Shown one piece after another: positions 15,241-30,200 of a stretch of 64,000 nt of DNA. A program made the translations under genes and the position numbers. Location: NCBI GenBank assembly GCA_037893225.1, contig JAZGUH010000205.1, forward strand, positions 630,501-694,500. Direction: 5' to 3'. The notes beneath the pieces were generated by a model that saw nothing but the letters and a program-made list of their open reading frames with translations, had not been told where the DNA came from and ran no database searches. The DNA is from Hippasteria phrygiana (taxonomy: Eukaryota > Echinodermata > Asteroidea > Valvatida > Goniasteridae). Each line of letters starts with the position of its first letter. Positions within the stretch are counted from its first letter, which is position 1.

Positions 15241-18200
15241 GATGAACGCCCCTCCTTTCCCTGTTCATAATTGAATGGTATATTGACCAAATACAGTAAT
15301 TTTCACACGTATGGGTAGCTTAGATCTAGCGCAACAATTTGGGACCATCGCCAGCTTCACAGCGTTAGAACTCTTCGAGAAAATTCAAACCTCGCAACAA
15401 TCCCGTGAACTCTGTGTGCGTTCTCCCGTTTACTGCATTGTGACTGCTTAACGTTTGCCACATTTTCAGATGAACGCCCCTCCTTTCCCTGTTCATAATT
15501 GAATGGGATATTGACCAAATCCAGTAATTTTCACACGTATGGGTAGCTTAGATATAGCGCAACAATTTGAGACCATCGCCAGCTTCACAGCGTTAGAACT
15601 CTTCGAGAAAATTCAAACCTCGCAAAAAATGTCTTCCCGTGAACTCTGTGTGCGTTCTCCCGTTTACTGCATTGTGACTGCTTAACGTTTGCCAAATTTT
15701 CAGATGAACGCCCCTCCTTTCCCTGTTCATAATTGAATGGGATAATGACCAAATCCAGTAATTTTCACACGTATAGGTACCTTAGATATAGCGCAACAAT
15801 TTGAGACCATCGCCAGCTTCACAGCGTTAGAACTCTTCGAGAAAATTCAAACCTCGCAACAAATTTCTTCCTGTGAACTCTGTGTGCGTTCTTCCGTTTA
15901 CTGCATTGTGACTGCTTAACGTTTGCCACATTTTCAGATGAACGCCCCTCCTTTCCCTGTTCATAATTGAATGGGATATTGACCAAATCCAGTAATTTTC
16001 ACACGTATGGGTAGCTTAGATCTAGCGCAACAATTTCAGACCATCGCCAGCTTCACAGTGTTAGAACTCTTCGAGAAAATTCAAACCTCGCAACAAATTT
16101 CTTCCCGTGAACTCTGTGTGCGTTCTCCCGTTTACTGCATTGTGACTGCTTAACGTTTGCCAAATTTTCAGATGAACGCCCCTCCTTTCCCTGTTCATAA
16201 TTGAATGGGATATTGACCAAATCCAGTATTGTTTACACGTATGGGTAGCTTAGATATAGCGCAACAATTTGAGACCATCGCCAGCTTCACAGCGTTAGAA
16301 CTCTTCGAGAAAATTCAAACCTCGCAACAAATTTCTTCCCGTGAACTCAGTGTGCGTTCTCCCGTTTACTGCATTGTGACTGCTTAACGTTTGCCAAATT
16401 TTCAGATGAACGCCCTTCCTTTCCCTGTTCATAATTGAATGGGATATTGACCAAATCCAGTAATTTTCACACGTATGGGTAGCTTAGATCTAGCGCAAAA
16501 ATTTGAGACCATCGCCAGCTTCACAGCGTTAGAACTCTTTAAACAAATTCAAACCTCGCAACAAATTTCTTCCTGTGAACTCTGTGTGCGTTCCCCCGTT
16601 TACTGCATTGTGGCTGCTTAACGTTTGCCAAATTTTCAGATGAACGCCTCTCCTTTCCCTGTTCATAATTGAATTGGATATTGACCAAATCCAGTAATGT
16701 TCACACGTATGGGTAGCTTAGATCTAGCGCAACAATTTGAGACCATCGCCAGCTTCACAGCGTTAGAACTCTTCAAGAAAATTCAAACCTCGCAACAAAT
16801 TTCTTTCCGTGAACTCTGTGTGCGTTCTCCCGTTTACTGCATTGTGACTGCTTAACGTTTGCCAAATTTTCAGATGAACGCCCCTCCTTTCCCTGTTCAT
16901 AATTGAATGGGATATTGACCAAATCCAGTAATTTTCACACGTATGGGTAGCTTAGATCTAGCGCAACAATTTGAGACCATCGCCAGCTTCACAGCGTTAG
17001 AACTCTTCGAGAAAATTCAAACCTCGCAACAAATTTCTTCCCGTGAACTCTGTGTGCGTTCTCCCGTTTACTGCATTGTGACTGCTTAACGTTTGCCAAA
17101 TTTTCAGATGAACGCCTCTCCTTTCCCTGTTCATAATTTAATTGGATATTGACCAAATCCAGCAATTTTCACACGTATGGGTAGCTTAGATCTAGCGCAA
17201 CAATTTGAGACCATCGCCAGCTTCACAGTGTTAGAACTCTTCAAGAAAATTCAAACCTCGCAACAAATTTCTTCCCGTGAACTCTGTGTGCGTTCTCCCG
17301 TTTACTGCATTGTGACTGCTTAACGTTTGCCAAATTTTCAGATGAACGCCTCTCCTTTCCCTGTTCATAATTTAATTGGATATTGACCAAATCCAGCAAT
17401 TTTCACACGTATGGGTAGCTTAGATCTAGCGCAACAATTTGAGACCATCGCCAGCTTCACAGCGTTAGAACTCTTCGAGAAAATTCAAACCTCGCAACAA
17501 ATTTCTTCCCGTGAACTCTGTGTGCGTTCTCCCGTTTACTGCATTGTGACTGCTTAACGTTTGCCAAATTTTCAGATGAACGCCCCTCCTTTCCCTGTTC
17601 ATAATTGAATGGTATATTGACCAAATACAGTAATTTTTACACGTATGGGTAGCTTAGATCTAGCGCAACAATTTGGGACCATCGCCAGCTTCACAGCGTT
17701 AGAACTCTTCGAGAAAATTCAAACCTCGCAACAATCCCGTGAACTCTGTGTGCGTTCTCCCGTTTACTGCATTGTGACTGCTTAACGTTTGCCACATTTT
17801 CAGATGAACGCCCCTCCTTTCCCTGTTCATAATTGAATGGGATATTGACCAAATCCAGTAATTTTCACACGTATGGGTAGCTTAGATATAGCGCAACAAT
17901 TTGAGACCATCGCCAGCTTCACAGCGTTAGAACTCTTCGAGAAAATTCAAACCTCGCAAAAAATGTCTTCCCGTGAACTCTGTGTGCGTTCTCCCGTTTA
18001 CTGCATTGTGACTGCTTAACGTTTGCCAAATTTTCAGATGAACGCCCCTCCTTTCCCTGTTCATAATTGAATGGGATAATGACCAAATCCAGTAATTTTC
18101 ACACGTATAGGTAGCTTAGATATAGCGCAACAATTTGAGACCATCGCCAGCTTCACAGCGTTAGAACTCTTCGAGAAAATTCAAACCTCGCAACAAATTT

Positions 18201-21200
18201 CTTCCCGTGAACTCTGTGTGCGTTCTCCCGTTTACTGCATTGTGACTGCTTAACGTTTGCCAAATTTTCAGATGAACGCCCCTCCTTTCCCTGTTCATAA
18301 TTGAATGGTATATTGACCAAATACAGTAATTTTTACACGTATGGGTAGCTTAGATCTAGCGCAACAATTTGGGACCATCGCCAGCTTCACAGCGTTAGAA
18401 CTCTTCGAGAAAATTCAAACCTCGCAACAATCCCGTGAACTCTGTGTGCGTTCTCCCGTTTACTGCATTGTGACTGCTTAACGTTTGCCACATTTTCAGA
18501 TGAACGCCCCTCCTTTCCCTGTTCATAATTGAATGGGATATTGACCAAATCCAGTAATTTTCACACGTATGGGTAGCTTAGATATAGCGCAACAATTTGA
18601 GACCATCGCCAGCTTCACAGCGTTAGAACTCTTCGAGAAAATTCAAACCTCGCAAAAAAATGTCTTCCCGTGAACTCTGTGTGCGTTCTCCCGTTTACTG
18701 CATTGTGACTGCTTAACGTTTGCCAAATTTTCAGATGAACGCCCCTCCTTTCCCTGTTCATAATTGAATGGGATAATGACCAAATCCAGTAATTTTCACA
18801 CGTATAGGTAGCTTAGATCTAGCGCAACAATTTGAGACCATCGCCAGCTTCACAGCGTGAGAACTCTTCGAGAAAATTCAAACCTCGCAACAAATTTCTT
18901 CCTGTGAACTCTGTGTGCGTTCTTCCGTTTACTGCATTGTGACTGCTTAACGTTTGCCACATTTTCAGATGAACGCCCCTCCTTTCCCTGTTCATAATTG
19001 AATGGGATATTGACCAAATCCAGTAATTTTCACACGTATGGGTAGCTTAGATCTAGCGCAACAATTTGAGACCATCGCCAGCTTCATAGCGTGAGAACTC
19101 TTCTAGAAAATTCAAACCTCGCAACAATTTTTTCCCATGAACTCTGTGTACGTTCTCCCGTTTACTGCATTGTGACTGCTTAACTTTTGCCAAATTTTCA
19201 GATGAACGCCCTCCTTTCCCTGTTCATAATTGAATGGTATATTGACCAAATACAGTAATTTTTACACGTATGGGTAGCTTAAATCTAGCGCAACAATTTG
19301 AGACCATCGCCAGCTTCACAGCGGTAGAACTCTTCCAGAAAATTCAAACCTCGCAACAAATTTCTTCACGTGAACTCTGTGTGCGTTCCCCCGTTTACTG
19401 CATTGTGGCTGCTTAACGTTTGCCAAATTTTCAGATGAACGCCTCTCCTTTCCCTGTTCATAATTTAATGGGATATTGACCAAATACAGTAATTTTTACA
19501 CGTATGGGTAGCTTAGATCTAGCGCAACAATTTGGGACCATCGCCAGCTTCACAGCGTTAGAACTCTTCGAGAAAATTCAAACCTCGCAACAATCCCGTG
19601 AACTCTGTGTGCGTTCTCCCGTTTACTGCATTGTGACTGCTTAACGTTTGCCACATTTTCAGATGAACGCCCCTCCTTTCCCTGTTCATAATTGAATGGG
19701 ATATTGACCAAATCCAGTAATTTTCACACGTATGGGTAGCTTAGATATAGCGCAACAATTTGAGACCATCGCCAGCTTCACAGCGTTAGAACTCTTCGAG
19801 AAAATTCAAACCTCGCAAAAAATGTCTTCCCGTGAACTCTGTGTGCGTTCTCCCGTTTACTGCATTGTGACTGCTTAACGTTTGCCAAATTTTCAGATGA
19901 ACGCCCTTCCTTTCCCTGTTCATAATTGAATGGGATATTGACCAAATCCAGTAATTTTCACACGTATGGGTAGCTTAGATCTAGCGCAAAAATTTGAGAC
20001 CATCGCCAGCTTCACAGCGTTAGAACTCTTTAAACAAATTCAAACCTCGCAACAAATTTCTTCCCGTGAACTCAGTGTGCGTTCTCCCGTTTACTGCATT
20101 GTGACTGCTTAACGTTTGCCAAATTTTCAGATGAACGCCCTTCCTTTCCCTGTTCATAATTGAATGGGATATTGACCAAATCCAGTAATTTTCACACGTA
20201 TGGGTAGCTTAGATCTAGCGCAAAAATTTGAGACCATCGCCAGCTTCACAGCGTTAGAACTCTTTAAACAAATTCAAACCTCGCAACAAATTTCTTCCTG
20301 TGAACTCTGTGTGCGTTCCCCCGTTTACTGCATTGTGGCTGCTTAACGTTTGCCAAATTTTCAGATGAACGCCTCTCCTTTCCCTGTTCATAATTGAATT
20401 GGATATTGACCAAATCCAGTAATGTTCACACGTATGGGTAGCTTAGATCTAGCGCAACAATTTGAGACCATCGCCAGCTTCACAGCGTTAGAACTCTTCA
20501 AGAAAATTCAAACCTCGCAACAAATTTCTTTCCGTGAACTCTGTGTGCGTTCTCCCGTTTACTGCATTGTGACTGCTTAACGTTTGCCAAATTTTCAGAT
20601 GAACGCCCCTCCTTTCCCTGTTCATAATTGAATGGGATATTGACCAAATCCAGTAATTTTCACACGTATGGGTAGCTTAGATCTAGCGCAACAATTTGAG
20701 ACCATCGCCAGCTTCACAGCGTTAGAACTCTTCGAGAAAATTCAAACCTCGCAACAAATTTCTTCCCGTGAACTCTGTGTGCGTTCTCCCGTTTACTGCA
20801 TTGTGACTGCTTAACGTTTGCCAAATTTTCAGATGAACGCCTCTCCTTTCCCTGTTCATAATTTAATTGGATATTGACCAAATCCAGCAATTTTCACACG
20901 TATGGGTAGCTTAGATCTAGCGCAACAATTTGAGACCATCGCCAGCTTCACAGTGTTAGAACTCTTCAAGAAAATTCAAACCTCGCAACAAATTTCTTCC
21001 CGTGAACTCTGTGTGCGTTCTCCCGTTTACTGCATTGTGACTGCTTAACGTTTGCCAAATTTTCAGATGAACGCCTCTCCTTTCCCTGTTCATAATTTAA
21101 TTGGATATTGACCAAATCCAGCAATTTTCACACGTATGGGTAGCTTAGATCTAGCGCAACAATTTGAGACCATCGCCAGCTTCACAGCGTTAGAACTCTT

Positions 21201-24200
21201 CGAGAAAATTCAAACCTCGCAACAAATTTCTTCCCGTGAACTCTGTGTGCGTTCTCCCGTTTACTGCATTGTGACTGCTTAACGTTTGCCAAATTTTCAG
21301 ATGAACGCCCCTCCTTTCCCTGTTCATAATTGAATGGTATATTGACCAAATACAGTAATTTTTACACGTATGGGTAGCTTAGATCTAGCGCAACAATTTG
21401 GGACCATCGCCAGCTTCACAGCGTTAGAACTCTTCGAGAAAATTCAAACCTCGCAACAATCCCGTGAACTCTGTGTGCGTTCTCCCGTTTACTGCATTGT
21501 GACTGCTTAACGTTTGCCACATTTTCAGATGAACGCCCCTCCTTTCCCTGTTCATAATTGAATGGGATATTGACCAAATCCAGTAATTTTCACACGTATG
21601 GGTAGCTTAGATATAGCGCAACAATTTGAGACCATCGCCAGCTTCACAGCGTTAGAACTCTTCGAGAAAATTCAAACCTCGCAAAAAATGTCTTCCCGTG
21701 AACTCTGTGTGCGTTCTCCCGTTTACTGCATTGTGACTGCTTAACGTTTGCCAAATTTTCAGATGAACGCCCCTCCTTTCCCTGTTCATAATTGAATGGG
21801 ATAATGACCAAATCCAGTAATTTTCACACGTATAGGTAGCTTAGATATAGCGCAACAATTTGAGACCATCGCCAGCTTCACAGCGTTAGAACTCTTCGAG
21901 AAAATTCAAACCTCGCAACAAATTTCTTCCCGTGAACTCTGTGTGCGTTCTCCCGTTTACTGCATTGTGACTGCTTAACGTTTGCCAAATTTTCAGATGA
22001 ACGCCCCTCCTTTCCCTGTTCATAATTGAATGGTATATTGACCAAATACAGTAATTTTTACACGTATGGGTAGCTTAGATCTAGCGCAACAATTTGGGAC
22101 CATCGCCAGCTTCACAGCGTTAGAACTCTTCGAGAAAATTCAAACCTCGCAACAATCCCGTGAACTCTGTGTGCGTTCTCCCGTTTACTGCATTGTGACT
22201 GCTTAACGTTTGCCACATTTTCAGATGAACGCCCCTCCTTTCCCTGTTCATAATTGAATGGGATATTGACCAAATCCAGTAATTTTCACACGTATGGGTA
22301 GCTTAGATATAGCGCAACAATTTGAGACCATCGCCAGCTTCACAGCGTTAGAACTCTTCGAGAAAATTCAAACCTCGCAAAAAATTTCTTCCCGTGAACT
22401 CTGTGTGCGTTCTCCCGTTTACTGCATTGTGACTGCTTAACGTTTGCCAAATTTTCAGATGAACGCCCCTCCTTTCCCTGTTCATAATTGAATGGGATAA
22501 TGACCAAATCCAGTAATTTTCACACGTATAGGTAGCTTAGATCTAGCGCAACAATTTGAGACCATCGCCAGCTTCACAGCGTGAGAACTCTTCGAGAAAA
22601 TTCAAACCTCGCAACAAATTTCTTCCTGTGAACTCTGTGTGCGTTCTTCCGTTTACTGCATTGTGACTGCTTAACGTTTGCCACATTTTCAGATGAACGC
22701 CCCTCCTTTCCCTGTTCATAATTGAATGGGATATTGACCAAATCCAGTAATTTTCACACGTATGGGTAGCTTAGATCTAGCGCAACAATTTGAGACCATC
22801 GCCAGCTTCATAGCGTGAGAACTCTTCTAGAAAATTCAAACCTCGCAACAATTTTTTCCCATGAACTCTGTGTACGTTCTCCCGTTTACTGCATTGTGAC
22901 TGCTTAACTTTTGCCAAATTTTCAGATGAACGCCCTCCTTTCCCTGTTCATAATTGAATGGTATATTGACCAAATACAGTAATTTTTACACGTATGGGTA
23001 GCTTAAATCTAGCGCAACAATTTGAGACCATCGCCAGCTTCACAGCGGTAGAACTCTTCCAGAAAATTCAAACCTCGCAACAAATTTCTTCACGTGAACT
23101 CTGTGTGCGTTCCCCCGTTTACTGCATTGTGGCTGCTTAACGTTTGCCAAATTTTCAGATGAACGCCTCTCCTTTCCCTGTTCATAATTTAATGGGATAT
23201 TGACCAAATACAGTAATTTTTACACGTATGGGTAGCTTAGATCTAGCGCAACAATTTGGGACCATCGCCAGCTTCACAGCGTTAGAACTCTTCGAGAAAA
23301 TTCAAACCTCGCAACAATCCCGTGAACTCTGTGTGCGTTCTCCCGTTTACTGCATTGTGACTGCTTAACGTTTGCCACATTTTCAGATGAACGCCCCTCC
23401 TTTCCCTGTTCATAATTGAATGGGATATTGACCAAATCCAGTAATTTTCACACGTATGGGTAGCTTAGATATAGCGCAACAATTTGAGACCATCGCCAGC
23501 TTCACAGCGTTAGAACTCTTCGAGAAAATTCAAACCTCGCAAAAAATGTCTTCCCGTGAACTCTGTGTGCGTTCTCCCGTTTACTGCATTGTGACTGCTT
23601 AACGTTTGCCAAATTTTCAGATGAACGCCCCTCCTTTCCCTGTTCATAATTGAATGGTATATTGACCAAATACAGTAATTTTTACACGTATGGGTAGCTT
23701 AGATCTAGCGCAACAATTTGGGACCATCGCCAGCTTCACAGCGTTAGAACTCTTCGAGAAAATTCAAACCTCGCAACAATCCCGTGAACTCTGTGTGCGT
23801 TCTCCCGTTTACTGCATTGTGACTGCTTAACGTTTGCCACATTTTCAGATGAACGCCCCTCCTTTCCCTGTTCATAATTGAATGGGATATTGACCAAATC
23901 CAGTAATTTTCACACGTATGTGTAGCTTAGATCTAGCGCAACAATTTGAGACCATCGCCAGCTTCACAGCGTTAGAACTCTTCGAGAAAATTCAAACCTC
24001 GCAACAAATTTCTTCCCGTGAACTCTGTGTGCGTTCTCCCGTTTACTGCATTGTGACTGCTTAACGTTTGCCAAATTTTCAGATGAACGCCCCTCCTTTC
24101 CCTGTTCATAATTGAATGGGATATTGACCAAATCCAGTATTGTTTACACGTATGGGTAGCTTAGATATAGCGCAACAATTTGAGACCATCGCCAGCTTCA

Positions 24201-27200
24201 CAGCGTTAGAACTCTTCGAGAAAATTCAAACATCGCAACAAATTTCTTCCCGTGAACTCTGTGTGCGTTCTCCCGTTTACTGCATTGTGACTGCTTAACG
24301 TTTGCCAAATTTTCAGATGAACGCCCTTCCTTTCCCTGTTCATAATTGAATGGTATATTGACCAAATCCAGTAATTTTCACACGTATGGGTAGCTTAGAT
24401 CTAGCGCAACAATTTGAGACCATCGCCAGCTTCACAGCGTTAGAACTCTTTAAACAAATTCAAACCTCGCAACAAATTTCTTCCTGTGAACTCTGTGTGC
24501 GTTCCCCCGTTTACTGCATTGTGGCTGCTTAACGTTTGCCAAATTTTCAGATGAACGCCTCTCCTTTCCCTGTTCATAATTGAATGGGATATTGACCAAA
24601 TCCAGTAATGTTCACACGTATGGGTAGCTTAGATCTAGCGCAACAATTTGAGACCATCGCCAGCTTCACAGCGTTAGAACTCTTCGAGAAAATTCAAACC
24701 TCGCAACAAATTTCTTCCTGTGAACTCTGTGTGCGTTCTTCCGTTTACTGCATTGTGACTGCTTAACGTTTGCCACATTTTCAGATGAACGCCCCTCCTT
24801 TCCCTGTTCATAATTGAATGGGATATTGACCAAATCCAGTAATTTTCACACGTATGGGTAGCTTAGATCTAGCGCAACAATTTGAGACCATCGCCAGCTT
24901 CATAGCGTGAGAACTCTTCTAGAAAATTCAAACCTCGCAACAATTTTTTCCCATGAACTCTGTGTACGTTCTCCCGTTTACTGCATTGTGACTGCTTAAC
25001 TTTTGCCAAATTTTCAGATGAACGCCCTCCTTTCCCTGTTCATAATTGAATGGTATATTGACCAAATACAGTAATTTTTACACGTATGGGTAGCTTAAAT
25101 CTAGCGCAACAATTTGAGACCATCGCCAGCTTCACAGCGGTAGAACTCTTCGAGAAAATTCAAACCTCGCAACAAATTTCTTCACGTGAACTCTGTGTGC
25201 GTTCCCCCGTTTACTGCATTGTGGCTGCTTAACGTTTGCCAAATTTTCAGATGAACGCCTCTCCTTTCCCTGTTCATAATTTAATGGGATATTGACCAAA
25301 TCCAGTATTGTTTACACGTCTGGGTAGCTTAGATATAGCGCAACAATTTGAGACCATCGCCAGCTTCACAGCGTTAGAACTCTTCGAGAAAATTCAAACC
25401 TCGCAACAAATTTCTTCCCGTGAACTCTGTGTGCGTTCTCCCGTTTACTGCATTGTGACTGCTTAACGTTTGCCAAATTTTCAGATGAACGCCCCTCCTT
25501 TCCCTGTTCATAATTGAATGGTATATTGACCAAATACAGTAATTTTTACACGTATGGGTAGCTTAGATCTAGCGCAACAATTTGGGACCATCGCCAGCTT
25601 CACAGCGTTAGAACTCTTCGAGAAAATTCAAACCTCGCAACAATCCCGTGAACTCTGTGTGCGTTCTCCCGTTTACTGCATTGTGACTGCTTAACGTTTG
25701 CCACATTTTCAGATGAACGCCCCTCCTTTCCCTGTTCATAATTGAATGGGATATTGACCAAATCCAGTAATTTTCACACGTATGGGTAGCTTAGATCTAG
25801 CGCAACAATTTCAGACCATCGTCAGCTTCACAGCGTTAGAACTCTTCGAGAAAATTCAAACCTCGCAACAAATTTCTTCCCGTGAACTCTGTGTGCGTTC
25901 TCCCGTTTACTGCATTGTGACTGCTTAACGTTTGCCACATTTTCAGATGAACGCCCCTCCTTTCCCTGTTCATAATTTAATGGGATATTGACCAAATCCA
26001 GTATTGTTTACACGTATGGGTAGCTTAGATATAGCGCAACAATTTGAGACCATCGCCAGCTTCAAAGCGTTAGAACTCTTCGAGAAAATTCAAACCTCGC
26101 AATAAATTTCTTCCCGTGAACTCTGTGTGCGTTCTCCCGTTTACTGCATTGTGACTGCTTAACGTTTGCCAAATTTTCAGATGAACGCCCCTCCTTTACC
26201 TGTTCATAATTGAATGGGATATTGACCAAATCCAGTATTGTTTACACGTATGGGTAGCTTAGATATAGCGCAACAATTTGAGACCATCGCCAGCTTCACA
26301 GCGTTAGAACTCTTTAAACAAATTCAAACCTCGCAACAAATTTCTTCCTGTGAACTCTGTGTGCGTTCCCCCGTTTACTGCATTGTGGCTGCTTAACGTT
26401 TGCCAAATTTTCAGATGAACGCCTCTCCTTTCCCTGTTCATAATTGAATGGGATATTGACCAAATCCAGTAATGTTCACACGTATGGGTAGCTTAGATCT
26501 AGCGCAACAATTTCAGACCATCGTCAGCTTCACAGCGTTAGAACTCTTCGAGAAAATTCAAACCTCGCAACAAATTTCTTCCCGTGAACTCTGTGTGCGT
26601 TCTCCCGTTTACTGCATTGTGACTGCTTAACGTTTGCCACATTTTCAGATGAACGCCCCTCCTTTCCCTGTTCATAATTTAATGGGATATTGACCAAATC
26701 CAGTATTGTTTACACGTATGGGTAGCTTAGATATAGCGCAACAATTTGAGACCATCGCCAGCTTCAAAGCGTTAGAACTCTTCGAGAAAATTCAAACCTC
26801 GCAATAAATTTCTTCCCGTGAACTCTGTGTGCGTTCTCCCGTTTACTGCATTGTGACTGCTTAACGTTTGCCAAATTTTCAGATGAACGCCCCTCCTTTA
26901 CCTATTCATAATTGAATGGGATATTGACCAAATCCAGTATTGTTTACACGTATGGGTAGCTTAGATATAGCGCAACAATTTGAGACCATCGCCAGCTTCA
27001 CAGCGTTAGAACTCTTCGAGAAAATTCAAACATCGCAACAAATTTCTTCCCGTGAACTCTGTGTGCGTTCTCCCGTTTACTGCATTGTGACTGCTTAACG
27101 TTTGCCAAATTTTCAGATGAACGCCCTTCCTTTCCCTGTTCATAATTGAATGGGATATTGACCAAATCCAGTAATTTTCACACGTATGGGTAGCTTAGAT

Positions 27201-30200
27201 CTAGCGCAACAATTTGAGACCATCGCCAGCTTCACAGCGTTAGAACTCTTTAAACAAATTCAAACCTCGCAACAAATTTCTTCCTGTGAACTCTGTGTGC
27301 GTTCCCCCGTTTACTGCATTGTGGCTGCTTAACGTTTGCCAAATTTTCAGATGAACGCCTCTCCTTTCCCTGTTCATAATTGAATGGGATATTGACCAAA
27401 TCCAGTAATGTTCACACGTATGGGTAGCTTAGATCTAGCGCAACAATTTGAGACCATCGCCAGCTTCACAGCGTTAGAACTCTTCGAGAAAATTCAAACC
27501 TCGCAACAAATTTCTTCCTGTGAACTCTGTGTGCGTTCTTCCGTTTACTGCATTGTGACTGCTTAACGTTTGCCACATTTTCAGATGAACGCCCCTCCTT
27601 TCCCTGTTCATAATTGAATGGGATATTGACCAAATCCAGTAATTTTCACACGTATGGGTAGCTTAGATCTAGCGCAACAATTTCAGACCATCGTCAGCTT
27701 CACAGCGTTAGAACTCTTCGAGAAAATTCAAACCTCGCAACAAATTTCTTCCCGTGAACTCTGTGTGCGTTCTCCCGTTTACTGCATTGTGACTGCTTAA
27801 CGTTTGCCACATTTTCAGATGAACGCCCCTCCTTTCCCTGTTCATAATTTAATGGGATATTGACCAAATCCAGTATTGTTTACACGTATGGGTAGCTTAG
27901 ATATAGCGCAACAATTTGAGACCATCGCCAGCTTCAAAGCGTTAGAACTCTTCGAGAAAATTCAAACCTCGCAATAAATTTCTTCCCGTGAACTCTGTGT
28001 GCGTTCTCCCGTTTACTGCATTGTGACTGCTTAACGTTTGCCACATTTTCAGATGAACGCCCCTCCTTTACCTGTTCATAATTGAATGGGATATTGACCA
28101 AATCCAGTAATTTTCACACGTATGGGTAGCTTAGATCTAGCGCAACAATTTGAGACCATCGCCAGCTTCACAGCGTGAGAACTCTTCGAGAAAATTCAAA
28201 CCTCGCAACAAATTTCTTCCCGTGAACTCAGTGTGCGTTCTCCCGTTTACTGCATTGTGACTGCTTAACGTTTGCCAAATTTTCAGATGAACGCCTCTCC
28301 TTTCCCTGTTCATAATTTAATTGGATATTGACCAAATCCAGCAATTTTCACACGTATGGGTAGCTTAGATCTAGCGCAACAATTTGAGACCATCGCCAGC
28401 TTCACAGTGTTAGAACTCTTCGAGAAAATTCAAACCTCGCAACAAATTTCTTCCCGTGAACTCTGTGTGCGTTCTCCCGTTTACTGCATTGTGACTGCTT
28501 AACGTTTGCCAAATTTTCAGATGAACGCCCCTCCTTTCCCTGTTCATAATTGAATGGGATATTGACCAAATCCAGTATTGTTTACACGTATGGGTAGCTT
28601 AGATATAGCGCAACAATTTGAGACCATCGCCAGCTTCACAGCGTTAGAACTCTTCGAGAAAATTCAAACATCGCAACAAATTTCTTCCCGTGAACTCTGT
28701 GTGCGTTCTCCCGTTTACTGCATTGTGACTGCTTAACGTTTGCCAAATTTTCAGATGAACGCCCTTCCTTTCCCTGTTCATAATTGAATGGGATATTGAC
28801 CAAATCCAGTAATTTTCACACGTATGGGTAGCTTAGATCTAGCGCAACAATTTGAGACCATCGCCAGCTTCACAGCGTTAGAACTCTTTAAACAAATTCA
28901 AACCTCGCAACAAATTTCTTCCTGTGAACTCCGTGTCCTTTCCCCCGTTTACTGCATTGTGGCTGCTTAACGTTTGCCACATTTTCAGATGAACGCCCCT
29001 CCTTTCCCTGTTCATAATTGAATGGGATATTGACCAAATCCAGTAATGTTCACACGTATGGGTAGCTTAGATCTAGCGCAACAATTTGAGACCATCGCCA
29101 GCTTCACAGCGTTAGAACTCTTCGAGAAAATTCAAACCTCGCAACAAATTTCTTCCTGTGAACTCTGTGTGCGTTCTTCCGTTTACTGCATTGTGACTGC
29201 TTAACGTTTGCCACATTTTCAGATGAACGCCCCTCCTTTCCCTGTTCATAATTGAATGGGATATTGACCAAATCCAGTAATTTTCACACGTATGGGTAGC
29301 TTAGATCTAGCGCAACAATTTCAGACCATCGCCAGCTTCACAGTGTTAGAACGCTTCGAGAAAATTCAAACCTCGCAACAAATTTCTTCCCGTGAACTCT
29401 GTGTGCGTTCTCCCGTTTACTGCATTGTGACTGCTTAACGTTTGCCAAATTTTCAGATGAACGCCCCTCCTTTCCCTGTTCATAATTGAATGGGATATTG
29501 ACCAAATCCAGTATTGTTTACACGTATGGGTAGCTTAGATATAGCGCAACAATTTGAGACCATCGCCAGCTTCACAGCGTTAGAACTCTTCGAGAAAATT
29601 CAAACCTCGCAACAAATTTCTTCCCGTGAACTCAGTGTGCGTTCTCCCGTTTACTGCATTGTGACTGCTTAACGTTTGCCAAATTTTCAGATGAACGCCC
29701 TTCCTTTCCCTGTTCATAATTGAATGGGATATTGACCAAATCCAGTAATTTTCACACGTATGGGTAGCTTAGATCTAGCGCAAAAATTTGAGACCATCGC
29801 CAGCTTCACAGCGTTAGAACTCTTTAAACAAATTCAAACCTCGCAACAAATTTCTTCCTGTGAACTCTGTGTGCGTTCCCCCGTTTACTGCATTGTGGCT
29901 GCTTAACGTTTGCCAAATTTTCAGATGAACGCCTCTCCTTTCCCTGTTCATAATTGAATTGGATATTGACCAAATCCAGTAATGTTCACACGTATGGGTA
30001 GCTTAGATCTAGCGCAACAATTTGAGACCATCGCCAGCTTCACAGCGTTAGAACTCTTCAAGAAAATTCAAACCTCGCAACAAATTTCTTTCCGTGAACT
30101 CTGTGTGCGTTCTCCCGTTTACTGCATTGTGACTGCTTAACGTTTGCCAAATTTTCAGATGAACGCCCCTCCTTTCCCTGTTCATAATTGAATGGGATAT